64,000 nt of DNA from contig JAEUPZ010000031.1 in NCBI GenBank assembly GCA_016789885.1, forward strand, positions 62,001 through 126,000. Direction: 5' to 3'. The notes below the pieces were generated by a model that saw only the letters and a program-made list of their open reading frames with translations, did no database searches and had not been told where the DNA came from. A program made the position numbers and the translations under genes. This document shows positions 41,407 through 50,263 of this stretch, piece after piece. The stretch is from Chromatiales bacterium (GTDB lineage: Bacteria > Pseudomonadota > Gammaproteobacteria > Steroidobacterales > GCA-2729495). Every line of letters begins with the position of its first letter. Position 1 is the first letter of the stretch.

Positions 41407-42123
41407 CTAACCGATGGGCTTCTTCAGGCTGCACAGTATCCAGCCTCGCAGCCAGTGCAGTGACGAGAAGCGGCTGATCAGCTTCTCGTAAGCCGTTCCC
41501 AGCAGGAACAGCGGGCCGTTGAACATCAGGTAAGACGGATACTGTCCCAGGTACTCGAGCTTCTGGATTGACAGCCCGCTCGCGCTGGCATGCCGACCGA
41601 TGGCCGCTCGCGTATTGGCGCGGTAGCGCGTCGGGAAGACGTCGAACTCCTTGCGCCCCTCCGTTCGCGACACGATCCAGGGGTGAAGGCGGTTGGGCAC
41701 CGCGGCAGCAACGAGTGACGCATAGTCCCAGAGGTTGGCCGTCAGGAATACGACCACCCCGCCCGGTCTGAGGATCCGGTGGAACTCGCTGAAGACCCTG
41801 GTCGGGTCGTCCAGGTGTTCGACGACGCTCCGGGCCATGATGACGTCTACGCAGCCATCAGGCAGTCCGGTCCGGGCCAGGTTGGCGTTGAAGGTTTCGA
41901 TGCCCGGCAGATCTGTCGTGAACTCGACTTCGTCAATCCCGATCAGTCGTGCTGCCTGGCCGCGGAACCCCTGCAGCACCGGTGCCGTCCGGCCGCAGCC
42001 GGCGTCCAGCAACGTCTGTGACGTCGTGAGGTGACTGCGGACCTCCCGTTCGAACGTCCGGTAGGGATGTTCGTCGCGGCCAAAGTACTTCTGCCTGAGC
42101 CGTTCTGCCAGTGGTGACGTCAT
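41407..42123 (-). CDS. Class I SAM-dependent methyltransferase
   Basis: A 238-residue methyltransferase with the SAM motif LLDAGCGRTAPVLQGF at about residues 38-53. MARSVVEHLDDPTRVFSEFHRILRPGG is the classic methyltransferase-11 post-II region. The C-terminus is hydrophobic (LMFNGPLFLLGTAYEKLI). It overlaps the glycosyltransferase upstream by four bases (ATGA), so it probably methylates a glycan or glycolipid made by that operon. The target is unknown. Confidence 0.82.
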   Translation of the reverse strand: MTSPLAERLRQKYFGRDEHPYRTFEREVRSHLTTSQTLLDAGCGRTAPVLQGFRGQAARLIGIDEVEFTTDLPGIETFNANLARTGLPDGCVDVIMARSVVEHLDDPTRVFSEFHRILRPGGVVVFLTANLWDYASLVAAAVPNRLHPWIVSRTEGRKEFDVFPTRYRANTRAAIGRHASASGLSIQKLEYLGQYPSYLMFNGPLFLLGTAYEKLISRFSSLHWLRGWILCSLKKPIG

Positions 42124-43511
42124 TTGCCTTCGCTCACCGTTGCGCCATGACGCGTCAGTACCCCGTCGAGCACCGCCGCGAACTCTGTGGTGCGGGCGCT
42201 CCGCGACAGTGTCATGACAGTCGCGCGATCCGGGAGCGGGTAGTGGCCGCCCCGGATCACCGGCAGGATGGACCTGAGTAGCCGGGCGATGGCTGCTTCG
42301 TCTTCCAGGGCTGCGACGGCCGGGACCTGCATCCGCCGCAGCAGGTCGGCGGTATCGCCGTCGGGATGCACGATGCCGACGATCGGCCGGCCCGCGTACA
42401 GGTATTCGTAGACCTTCGCCGGAATCTGGCTTTCGCAGTCGGCGGACTGGAACACCAGCAGGCCGTCGACCTGCAGCATTTCCGCTACGGCCTCGTGATA
42501 AGGCAGCGACGGCAGGAACTGGATGACATCCTGAAGCCCGAGGTTTCGCACTGTCTCCTGGTATCGCTCGTCATGGCCGCTATCCCTGAACAGGATCCGC
42601 AGCTGGCGTACAGCCGGTTCTCCGGCGGCCTTGAGGGCTGCTACGGCCCTGAAGAAGGGCACGGGGTTGCGCTCGGACGGATACATGACTCCGCTGTGCA
42701 GGAGGGTCAGCGGCCCGTCACCTGCCGCTCGCGGCGGGGAGGGGTCCGGTGCCGTGGGGAACACTTCGGGATCGAACCCGTTGGAGATCGTCGTGACCTT
42801 CGAGGCCAGCGGGTTGCCATAGCGCCGGGCGTAGTACGCCCGGGTTCGGTCAGTGGTTACCGTGATGGCGTCGGCGGCCGCGAAAACTGCGCGTTCCAGC
42901 CGGTCCCAGTTGCGCCAGGTTCTGGCGTCAGTCGGGTAGCCCTCCTGGACCATGGGGTCCCGGAAGTCGGCTATCCAGGGAAGGCCGGTTGCACGGTGAA
43001 GCAGCAGACCCACAGCGTGCGCCGAGGCGATGGGGAACGTGGTCAGAATCGCATCGAAGTGCTGGCGGCGGGTGGCGCGCAGTGCCGCCACGAATGCCGG
43101 CAGTATCCAGCTCTGCCACCGGTCCGGCAGTGCCATGGTCTGCAGGTAGCGCCCGCCGATCGAGAAGTGCCGCTTCGTGTCCCACGCCGCGGCCCTGATG
43201 ACCTGGGTGCCGGGCGGGACAAGGCCGAGGTTCTCGGCCTTCTGCTGCTCATAGGCACGTGGGTGGGCCGTGACGACCGAGGTCTGCCACCCGTGCTGTG
43301 GCAGGTAGCGGGCAAATGCCAGCAGGCGGTGCACGCCACTGCTCGCCTGTATCGGCGGAAAATGGAACGCGACCGCCAGCAGATGTCTCGGTGGCGGCAC
43401 GCTGGATGCCACCGTGCACGGTTGCGCACCATCGCACGCTGACGCGGAAGTGGTGGTGGCGATGGGAGTCCGCTGAACGACAGGCATGGGGCTGGTCGAC
43501 CTCCCGGTCAT
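42120..43511 (-). CDS. GT4-like glycosyltransferase
   Basis: A 463-residue GT-B-fold glycosyltransferase. After a variable N-terminus of about 40 residues comes FHFPPIQASSGVHRLLAFARYLPQHGW, the donor-side glycine-rich start. The middle has ADFRDPMVQEGYP and TISNGFDPEVFP. The C-terminal domain contains QIPAKVYEYLYAGRPIVGI, the nucleotide-sugar contact region with the usual Glu. The start overlaps the upstream ligase gene stop (TGATG) and the stop overlaps the methyltransferase ATG, so all three are one operon. Donor and acceptor sugars cannot be told from sequence. Confidence 0.85.
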   Translation of the reverse strand: MTGRSTSPMPVVQRTPIATTTSASACDGAQPCTVASSVPPPRHLLAVAFHFPPIQASSGVHRLLAFARYLPQHGWQTSVVTAHPRAYEQQKAENLGLVPPGTQVIRAAAWDTKRHFSIGGRYLQTMALPDRWQSWILPAFVAALRATRRQHFDAILTTFPIASAHAVGLLLHRATGLPWIADFRDPMVQEGYPTDARTWRNWDRLERAVFAAADAITVTTDRTRAYYARRYGNPLASKVTTISNGFDPEVFPTAPDPSPPRAAGDGPLTLLHSGVMYPSERNPVPFFRAVAALKAAGEPAVRQLRILFRDSGHDERYQETVRNLGLQDVIQFLPSLPYHEAVAEMLQVDGLLVFQSADCESQIPAKVYEYLYAGRPIVGIVHPDGDTADLLRRMQVPAVAALEDEAAIARLLRSILPVIRGGHYPLPDRATVMTLSRSARTTEFAAVLDGVLTRHGATVSEGK

Positions 43512-44878
43512 CAGGTCGTCTGGCCCAGCCGGTGGCGTTCCAGTGCCTTGGTCGCGGTCGGCGCCGGTGCTTGAGCTGCGCTTGCAGGCGCCGGCCGTGC
43601 GAGCGGCAATGTGCCGAGGACTGCCAACAGCACAACGCCCCAGACGAAGACCTCCGACTTGAAGTAGTCCGTGAACATGCCGGCGACCATGACGACGGTG
43701 ACCGTCGAGACGGAAGTTGCCAGCAGCAGATGAACCCCTGTCAGGTCGGCTTCGCTCTCCAGGATATGCCGCCGCAGTGTGCGCGTGGTGCGAAAAATCC
43801 AGAGAATCAAGGTCAGGATCAGCAGGACGCCCGGGATCCCCTGTTCGCTCAGGATAGTCATGAACGTGTTGTGGGACGAGCGGGCCCGGCTCGCCGGATC
43901 CTCGGCGCGACCGGTCAGGAATTCATCGCTCAGGTACTGCGCACTCAGTGCGGCCGTGCCGCGATGTCCTGAACCGAACGGATATCGCTGGAACATCTGC
44001 CACTGTGCCCGGAAGAGCTCCAGACGGCTCTCCGTGCTGCGGTCGACTTCCTGGCTTTCGTCGGTGACTGCGGAGATCGTGCCCATCCGCTCCCAGAAGT
44101 TCGCGGGGACCATGGGTGCGGCGACGAGAATGCCGAGCAGGCCAAGGACGGCCAGCGTCTTCCGCGGCCGACCCGGCAGCAGGTAGAGGTACAGGAATGC
44201 TGTGACCACCGATGCCACGAAGACGCCCCGGCTTTCCGTCTGGATGATCCCGTTGCCGAGAATCGGCAGGGCGAGTAGTCCTACCGCCCGCGACCATAGG
44301 GGCCCCTGAACCAGAAGTGCTCCGGCGGCGAAGGCACCGGTCGCCATCTGAGTGCCCAGTGCATTGGCTTCATCGATTCCGGGGCCGCCCACGCCCTCGA
44401 GCCGTCCGGAATCAGGGGCTGCCATGATCAGCCAGCCGAGGTAGACGCACCCGAGAACGTGTACCCGCAGGAAGTTCCAGCAGGCCTCTTCCGAATCGAG
44501 CAGCCGGTACATCAGGAAGAACAGCACCACGTACTTCGTGAACAGGAACGACACTTCGAAGTGCAGTTCCGTATCCAGCGCCCAGGCGTTCTGGATCCAC
44601 AGCCACAGGCTCATGGCGATGAGGTAGAAAGCTGCCGGCGACCGGTGCCAGTCGGGCCGCCCCGGCGCCAGGGGAACGCGCAGTGTCGTGAGCAAGGTCA
44701 CGACGCCGATGATCAGGTGCCAGCGAAGGTCGGGAAGGCCTTGACCCCACCAGCGGTCTACGGGGTGCAGGTAGAACACCGCCGCATAGGCGTAGAGCCC
44801 GAAGATGGGCGCCCGGAACAGCGCTAGAGCCAGACATCCCGCCAGGGCGAGCAGGAAGGCAGCGGCGGTCAAGGACAT
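43511..44878 (-). CDS. O-antigen-ligase-like membrane protein, exosortase A system type
   Basis: A 455-residue polytopic membrane protein with about ten or more hydrophobic segments. The N-terminal stretch (ALFRAPIFGLYAYAAVFYLHPVDRWWGQG) and the large loop with GSGHRGTA and ARSSHNTFMTILSEQGIPG resemble the Wzy/WaaL ligase family. The best match from memory is the putative O-glycosylation ligase associated with exosortase A. It would transfer or polymerise glycan at the periplasmic face of the inner membrane. It heads the minus-strand operon with a glycosyltransferase and a methyltransferase, and is divergent from the acyl carrier protein gene. Confidence 0.82.
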   Translation of the reverse strand: MSLTAAAFLLALAGCLALALFRAPIFGLYAYAAVFYLHPVDRWWGQGLPDLRWHLIIGVVTLLTTLRVPLAPGRPDWHRSPAAFYLIAMSLWLWIQNAWALDTELHFEVSFLFTKYVVLFFLMYRLLDSEEACWNFLRVHVLGCVYLGWLIMAAPDSGRLEGVGGPGIDEANALGTQMATGAFAAGALLVQGPLWSRAVGLLALPILGNGIIQTESRGVFVASVVTAFLYLYLLPGRPRKTLAVLGLLGILVAAPMVPANFWERMGTISAVTDESQEVDRSTESRLELFRAQWQMFQRYPFGSGHRGTAALSAQYLSDEFLTGRAEDPASRARSSHNTFMTILSEQGIPGVLLILTLILWIFRTTRTLRRHILESEADLTGVHLLLATSVSTVTVVMVAGMFTDYFKSEVFVWGVVLLAVLGTLPLARPAPASAAQAPAPTATKALERHRLGQTT

Positions 44879-45039
44879 CCGTCTAGGTTCCCAGAGGGCG
44901 GTCTCGGGTCTGCTCCGAGCGAAGCTGCATAATAGCCAAGCCCTGCCGCCGCGGCCGGACCGTTGTCACCAAAATGGCCGCCCGTGTGTTCCCGGTCGAC
45001 TGCCGGCTGGTGACCTGACCCTCGGGGTTCGGCATCGGG

Positions 45040-45086
45040 TATATTTTGCGATGCACGAAGGCGCGATGGCTGCCAGCAGCCATCGC
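45040..45086 (+). promoter_or_regulatory. Candidate promoter plus perfect 11-bp inverted repeat upstream of the ACP gene
   Basis: The 313-base divergent gap (44879-45191) contains TATATT at 45040-45045, a plausible -10. About 17 bases on lies GCGATGGCTGC-CA-GCAGCCATCGC (45063-45086), a perfect 11-bp inverted repeat. It could be an operator, or as RNA a 10-bp leader hairpin with a CCAG tetraloop. On the minus strand TATTAT (44934-44929) may serve the ligase operon. No other gene is visible in the gap. Confidence 0.55.
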
Positions 45087-45191
45087 TCAAGGGCTCGCTG
45101 TTCGCCGTGCCGCAGACCTGTCGGGCACGGAGGCCGGGGACGTTAACCAGTCGCTGGCGGCAGTCGCGCAAGGGCAAGGAGAATTGCATTC

Positions 45192-45443
45192 ATGGCTGAC
45201 ATCAACGTTATTCGCGAGATTCTGCGCGACACCCTGCAGCTTGGCGCCCGCGCTGACGCACTGGCTGCCGACGCACCGCTGCTCGGTGCGATCCCCGAGC
45301 TGGACTCGATGGCCGTCGTGGCGGTTCTGACGGCCCTTGAGGAGCGCTGCGGCATCGCCATCGACGACGGCGAGATATCGGCCGACATCTTCGCCACAGT
45401 CGGCAGCCTGGCCGACTTCGTGGACCGCAAGGTCGCCGGCTGA
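45192..45443 (+). CDS. Acyl carrier protein of the exosortase A locus
   Basis: An 83-residue phosphopantetheine-binding protein. The attachment serine is in PELDSMAVVAVLTALE (about residue 38), and the helical pattern is that of acyl or peptidyl carrier proteins. AAGGAG stands 11 bases before the ATG. It is followed by the two hydrolases typical of exosortase A loci. Such carriers occur beside an acyl-CoA ligase and a PLP-dependent decarboxylase in these loci; the decarboxylase end is seen at the right edge. It probably carries an amino- or acyl group for transfer to the glycan or its carrier (inference). Confidence 0.85.
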   Translation: MADINVIREILRDTLQLGARADALAADAPLLGAIPELDSMAVVAVLTALEERCGIAIDDGEISADIFATVGSLADFVDRKVAG

Positions 45444-45457
45444 GTCAAAGCCGCTCC

Positions 45458-46279
45458 GTGCCTGTCCGGGTCGACGCCCGCTACCTGGCAACCAGCCGAG
45501 GGCAGCGCCTTGTCGTAGCTTGGTCGCCGCCGGCCCCCCGCGGGTCCGTGCTGGTCGTCCCCCCCTTCGCGGAAGAGATGAACAAGTGCCGGCGCATGCT
45601 GGCGCTCGCCGGCAGCCGGCTGGCCCAGCAGGGCTGGGCAGTACTGCTGCCCGATCTTGGGGGGACGGGGGACAGTGCTGGCGAGTTCCGCGATGCGCGG
45701 GTCGACGCCTGGCTCGACGACATCGTCGCGACGGCAGCGCTGGCCGCGGAGACTGCGCCCGTAACGGCCATCCTGGCCGTGCGATTCGGTGCGTGCCTCG
45801 TGCCGGGGCTGCTCGAGAAGGGCCTGCGTCCGGAGCAATTGATCATCTGGCAGCCCGTACTGGCGGGCCAGCAGCACCTGACGCAGTTCCTCCGGCTTGG
45901 TGTCGCGGCCGCCGCCCTGGGGGGCGGGACCGGCGTTACCGTCGGCAGTCTGCGCGCACGGCTCGGCGCCGGCGAGTCTCTGGAGATCGCCGGCTATGAA
46001 CTGGGGCCGCCTCTGGCGGCCGATATCGATGCGCTGCGAATGCAGGTGCCGGTGATTCGGCCACTGCCATCACTCCACTGCCTCGAGGTGTCGAACCTGA
46101 CCGACGCTGCCGTATCGCCACCGGTGGCGCGGCTGGTGCAGGACTGGATGGGACAGGGTGGCCACGCGCGTGCTGCGACGTGCCCCGGTCAGCCGTTCTG
46201 GGCGACGGTCGAGACGGGCCTCTCCGAGGCACTCCTGGTACTTACCGCAGACGCACTGCGTGGCAACCATGTCGCCTGA
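45458..46279 (+). CDS. Alpha/beta-hydrolase-like protein, exosortase A system hydrolase 2
   Basis: A 273-residue alpha/beta-hydrolase-fold protein starting at a GTG. VLVVPPFAEEMNKCRRMLA and LLPDLGGTGDSAGEF are the conserved loops of exosortase-A-associated hydrolase 2. The nucleophile-elbow position reads LAVRFGACL, with Arg109 where Ser is expected, so it may be non-catalytic or use another mechanism. It lies 14 bases after the ACP gene and overlaps hydrolase 1 by 11 bases. The function of the pair is unknown; a thioesterase-like or acyltransferase role with the ACP is a guess. Confidence 0.82.
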   Translation: MPVRVDARYLATSRGQRLVVAWSPPAPRGSVLVVPPFAEEMNKCRRMLALAGSRLAQQGWAVLLPDLGGTGDSAGEFRDARVDAWLDDIVATAALAAETAPVTAILAVRFGACLVPGLLEKGLRPEQLIIWQPVLAGQQHLTQFLRLGVAAAALGGGTGVTVGSLRARLGAGESLEIAGYELGPPLAADIDALRMQVPVIRPLPSLHCLEVSNLTDAAVSPPVARLVQDWMGQGGHARAATCPGQPFWATVETGLSEALLVLTADALRGNHVA

Positions 46280-47111
46280 ACGACGTCCGCTGGTCTTTCC
46301 CTGTGGCGACGTCGGACTGGTCGGGGTCTTGCACATGCCCAGCGATCCGGCCGGCGTCGGCGTCGGCGTCGTCGTCGTCGTCGGGGGACCCCAGTACAGG
46401 GTGGGGAGCCATCGGCAGTTTGTCGATCTGGCCGACGCGCTGGCGGCTGCGGGCTTCCCGACCCTGCGGTTTGACTATCGGGGAATGGGTGACAGTGGGG
46501 GCGAGTTCAGGGGCTTCGAGGACATAGGTCCTGACATCGAGGCTGCAGTCGCCGCCCTTCGGCTAGCGTGCCCCGGGGTCCGGCACGTCGTGCTGTGGGG
46601 CCTCTGCGATGCTGCGACGGCGGCGGCTTTCTATGCGCGTAACCAATCCGTGGCAGGCCTGGTCCTGGCCAATCCCTGGGTGCGCACCGCTGAGGGCATG
46701 GCACGCAGCTATGTACAGAACTACTACGGGCAGCGGCTCCTCAGCCGTGACTTCTGGGTGCGGCTGCTGACCGGGAAGATGTCGGTCCTGGCGCGCCTGA
46801 GGGACTTCCTTGCTGACTGGCGGACCGCGCGCGGGTCGCGGTCCGGTGCCGCCTCGACATCACTGCCCGAGCGGCTGCGGGCCAGCCTTGAGGGGTTCCC
46901 CGGGCCGGTACTCCTGCTGATGAGCGGTGATGACCTGACGGCCAGCGAATTCGATCTGCACCTGAAGGGCGACAGCTGGGCTGCCTGGCGAGGGCGATCC
47001 CAGGTTTCGCGGGTCGATCTGCCGGGCGTCGACCATACGTTTTCCTCACGCAGTGGCCAGCGGCAGGTCAACGAGGCGACCGTGCACTGGCTGCGGCGAC
47101 TGCCGCGCTAG
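46269..47111 (+). CDS. Alpha/beta-hydrolase, exosortase A system hydrolase 1
   Basis: A 280-residue alpha/beta-hydrolase-fold protein. GGPQYRVGSHRQFVDLADAL and LRFDYRGMGDSGGEF are hallmark loops of exosortase-A-associated hydrolase 1. The nucleophile elbow is GLCDAAT, with Cys113 in place of serine. The acid and base are likely in SGDDLTASEF and VDHTFS. The ATG at 46269 overlaps hydrolase 2 by 11 bases. Codons 31-39 are an in-frame repeat of GGCGTC and GTC units (Gly-Val and Val run). Its TAG shares CTAG with the convergent glycosyltransferase stop. Confidence 0.83.
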   Translation: MSPERRPLVFPCGDVGLVGVLHMPSDPAGVGVGVVVVVGGPQYRVGSHRQFVDLADALAAAGFPTLRFDYRGMGDSGGEFRGFEDIGPDIEAAVAALRLACPGVRHVVLWGLCDAATAAAFYARNQSVAGLVLANPWVRTAEGMARSYVQNYYGQRLLSRDFWVRLLTGKMSVLARLRDFLADWRTARGSRSGAASTSLPERLRASLEGFPGPVLLLMSGDDLTASEFDLHLKGDSWAAWRGRSQVSRVDLPGVDHTFSSRSGQRQVNEATVHWLRRLPR

Positions 47112-48301
47112 GCGATGGCTGGGGTACGGCTGCTACCGGCTATCGAGTGGCTGATCAGCTGCCTCAGCGCGTGGGCGGTTGGCTCCCAGCCCAGCGTCTC
47201 TGCGTATTGCCGGGTCGACTGACGGTCGGGACGCGCTGCCAGCAGAGCCTGGATGGCGCCGGCCACCGCAGCCGGGGTTCTTTCGAACACGATCATGCCG
47301 GCGGCCGGGTTGGTCAGCAGCTCGGGGACTCCCTCGCAGACCGTGGCAACCACCGGCGTGCCACAGGCGAGGCTCTCGAGGATCACGTTCGCCATGCCCT
47401 CGTTGCGCGACGTGAGGGCGCTCACGTCCGCAGCCGAGTAGAAGTTCAGCAGCTCTGCCTGGCTCATGTTGCCGTACAGGCGCAGCCGGCCCTCGACGCG
47501 GCACTCCCGCGCCACCTTGTGCAGGTGCTCCCGCAGCGGTCCCTCGCCGATGATGACGACATCGACGTCGGGCACCAGCGCCATGGCCCGGATCAGCAGC
47601 TCATGGTCCTTGCGGGGAATCAGGTGACCCACGGCCACGACGGTCGGCCGGGTGATGCCGGTGAGGCGGCGGGCTTCGGCCCGGTCGACGGGGTGGAATC
47701 TATAGAGGTCGACGCCGTTGCGCAGGGTGACCACCCTCGCGGGATCGACGCCCAATGCCAGCAGCTGGTCGCGGAGCGACTCCGAGACGGTGATCACGCG
47801 CTCGGCCGCCGCGCACGCCCACTGAACCAGGTGCCGTGGAGCCTTGTAGCGGGGGTACAGTGTGACGTCGTTGCCCCGGGCCGTGAGGATGAACGGCACC
47901 TTTAGCCATCGGGCCAACATGGCCGTGGCCACGCCGTCCGGGTAGAGGAACTGCCCGTCCAGCAGCACCGGACCGGGCAACTGGCGCACCAGGGCGCGAA
48001 CCATGGGCGCGATGGCTGCCGCGTACAGGAACGGCTGCACGCTCATCCCCACTTTGGGAATCGTTACGAACCGCGGATGCCGGATCAGCAGCCCGCGTCG
48101 CTCCTCCTGCCGCGGTACCCGGCCAAAGGTACCGTACTCGCCGAACCGCGGGCTTCCGGAGGGAAACCACGGCACCGGCGCAATCACGTGGAACCGCGCG
48201 TCACAGGCCTGGCGCAGGTGCCAGAGCCGCTCCTCCACGAAGATGCCGTGCCGCGGCTGTTCCGCGTTCGGGAACAGCGACGCGATGGTGATGACGTCCA
48301 T
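47108..48301 (-). CDS. GT4 glycosyltransferase of the exosortase A locus
   Basis: A 397-residue GT-B glycosyltransferase. The N-terminus reads IASLFPNAEQPRHGIFVEERL, then LLDGQFLYPDGVATAMLARW. The nucleotide-sugar site region is AVGHLIPRKDHELLIRAMALV, and the catalytic-glutamate region is TSRNEGMANVILESLACGTPVVA. The ATG at 48301 is chosen because it begins the GT fold; the open frame upstream overlaps the amidotransferase. It lies 5 bases after the amidotransferase stop on the same strand. Its stop overlaps hydrolase 1. Sugar specificity is unknown. Confidence 0.88.
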   Translation of the reverse strand: MDVITIASLFPNAEQPRHGIFVEERLWHLRQACDARFHVIAPVPWFPSGSPRFGEYGTFGRVPRQEERRGLLIRHPRFVTIPKVGMSVQPFLYAAAIAPMVRALVRQLPGPVLLDGQFLYPDGVATAMLARWLKVPFILTARGNDVTLYPRYKAPRHLVQWACAAAERVITVSESLRDQLLALGVDPARVVTLRNGVDLYRFHPVDRAEARRLTGITRPTVVAVGHLIPRKDHELLIRAMALVPDVDVVIIGEGPLREHLHKVARECRVEGRLRLYGNMSQAELLNFYSAADVSALTSRNEGMANVILESLACGTPVVATVCEGVPELLTNPAAGMIVFERTPAAVAGAIQALLAARPDRQSTRQYAETLGWEPTAHALRQLISHSIAGSSRTPAIA

Positions 48302-48306
48302 CCCGC

Positions 48307-50229
48307 TCAGGCAGCGGCGGCGTAGGGCAGGCTGCCCCGGCGGGCCAGGAAGCCCTCGAGCATCAGCAGCGACCACAGCGTGGGGCTGTACTCTCGCTGG
48401 CCGCTGATGTGCCGGTTGACGAGGCGCGACAGGCCGGCCTGGTCGAAGATCCCCGTCTGCAGCAGCGTGGGGCTCGTGGCGAGTGCCTGGATGCGCCCCC
48501 GCAGCGGGCCACGGAACCAGCGGGCCAGCGGTACGGCAAAGCCCATCTTCTGCCGGTACAGCACGTCGTGGGGCAGCAGGGGCTCGAGGGCCTTCTTGAG
48601 CACGAACTTGCCGGTGCCCGAGCGCAGCTTGAGACCGGCCGGTAGCGCGGCGGCCCACTCGGTGAGTTCATAGTCGAGGAAGGGACCGCGCACCTCGAGG
48701 CTGTGGGCCATGCTGGCGCGGTCGACCTTGGTCAGGATGTCGCCGGGCAGGTAGGTCTTCAGGTCGAGGTACTGCACCATCGACAGCGTGTCGCCGAAGC
48801 GGCGGCCCGCGACGTGCCGGTCGAAGACCTCCCGCGCCGTGTAGCCGCCCAGCTGCCGGCGGAAGTCGGCGGTATAGAGCATGTCGCGCATCTCGTCCGT
48901 GGCCAGCGAGATGCCGTGCAGGTAGGCACCAACGCTGTCGCGCGCCAGCGCCTGGAAGGTGGTCTTGCCGCGCACGAAGCGCGGCGCCCAGTCGAGCTTC
49001 GGGTACACCCGGCCGAGGAAGCCGAACACCGGCCGCCGCACGGCCATGGGCAGCAGGCTGCGTACCGCTTCCTCCCCGGCAAAGAGCCGGTAGCGGCGGT
49101 AGCCGGCAAAGTTCTCGTCGCCGGCATCGCCGGACAGGGCCACGGTGACTCGCTCGCGGGCTGCCTCGCAGACCCGGTAGGTGGGGATCGCCGAGCTGTC
49201 GGCATAGGGCTCGTCGTAGACGTCGACCAGCGCGTCGAGCAGGCCGAAGTCGTCGACCTTGACGGTGCGTTCGCTGTGGTCGGTGTGGAACAGCTTCGCC
49301 ACCTGCCGGGCGTAGGCGGCCTCGTCGTACTGCGGGTCGTCGAAGCCGATGGAGCAGGTCTTGACGCTGTCGCTGGTGATGCGCGCCATCATGGCGACGA
49401 CGGCGCTGGAGTCGACGCCGCCCGACAGGAAGGCGCCCAGGGGCACGTCGGCGATCAGCCGCCGGCGCGTGGCCCCCTCGAGCTGCTCGAGCAGTTCCTG
49501 CCCGGCGACTTCCGGCGTGACGCTGCGGCTGCCGAAACGCTCGGCCGGCAGGTCCCACCAGCAGCGCACCTGGTGCCTGGAGGTTGCGAAGTCGACCACC
49601 ATGTAGTGGCCCGGCGCCAGCTTGTGCACGTCCTGGTAGATGGTGTCCGGGTCAGGCACGTAGCCGAAGGTCAGGTAGTCCTCGATGGCGCGGGTCGAGA
49701 TGCGCCGGGGCAGGGCCGGGTGCAGCTCCAGCGACTTGAGCTCGGAGCCGAAGACCAGCTCGCCCGTCGGCAGGAACGAGTAGTAGAGCGGCTTGACGCC
49801 CAGCCGGTCGCGGGCAATGAAGAGCTGCCGGCGGTTCCGGTCCCACAGGGCGAAGGCGAACATGCCGTTGAAGCGCTGCAGGCACTCGGGGCCCCACTGC
49901 TCCCAGCCGTGCAGTATTACCTCGGTGTCGCAGCGGGTACGGAAGCGGTGGCCGAGGGCCGTGAGCTCGTCCACCAGGCCCGGGAAGTTGTAGATCTCGC
50001 CGTTGAAGACGACGACGACACTGTCGTCCTCGTTGTACATGGGCTGGTGGCCGGCGGCGAGGTCGACGATGGAGAGGCGCCGGTGTCCCAGCCCGATGCC
50101 GGGCTCCACATGAAAGCCCGCGCCGTCGGGCCCCCGGTGCTCGATGCGGGTGGTCATGGCCCGCAGCAGCGCCTCGTCGATGGCGCGGGTGGGGGCGGAC
50201 GGGGTCACGATGCCGGTAATGCCACACAT
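48307..50229 (-). CDS. Asparagine-synthase-like amidotransferase, exosortase A/PEP-CTERM type
   Basis: A 640-residue class II glutamine amidotransferase of the AsnB family. The nucleophile is Cys2 (MCGITGIVTPS), with RGPDGAGFHVEPG and VVFNGEIYNFPGLVDEL in the glutaminase domain. The ATP pyrophosphatase loop is LGAFLSGGVDSSAVVAMMA at about residue 265. This subtype recurs in exosortase A polysaccharide loci, where it is thought to amidate or aminate a sugar or lipid-linked intermediate rather than make free asparagine. It sits between two glycosyltransferase genes on the minus strand. Confidence 0.9.
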   Translation of the reverse strand: MCGITGIVTPSAPTRAIDEALLRAMTTRIEHRGPDGAGFHVEPGIGLGHRRLSIVDLAAGHQPMYNEDDSVVVVFNGEIYNFPGLVDELTALGHRFRTRCDTEVILHGWEQWGPECLQRFNGMFAFALWDRNRRQLFIARDRLGVKPLYYSFLPTGELVFGSELKSLELHPALPRRISTRAIEDYLTFGYVPDPDTIYQDVHKLAPGHYMVVDFATSRHQVRCWWDLPAERFGSRSVTPEVAGQELLEQLEGATRRRLIADVPLGAFLSGGVDSSAVVAMMARITSDSVKTCSIGFDDPQYDEAAYARQVAKLFHTDHSERTVKVDDFGLLDALVDVYDEPYADSSAIPTYRVCEAARERVTVALSGDAGDENFAGYRRYRLFAGEEAVRSLLPMAVRRPVFGFLGRVYPKLDWAPRFVRGKTTFQALARDSVGAYLHGISLATDEMRDMLYTADFRRQLGGYTAREVFDRHVAGRRFGDTLSMVQYLDLKTYLPGDILTKVDRASMAHSLEVRGPFLDYELTEWAAALPAGLKLRSGTGKFVLKKALEPLLPHDVLYRQKMGFAVPLARWFRGPLRGRIQALATSPTLLQTGIFDQAGLSRLVNRHISGQREYSPTLWSLLMLEGFLARRGSLPYAAAA

Positions 50230-50263
50230 GGTTGTCGGTCAGTGCTCTGCTGTCGGCTTGGGA

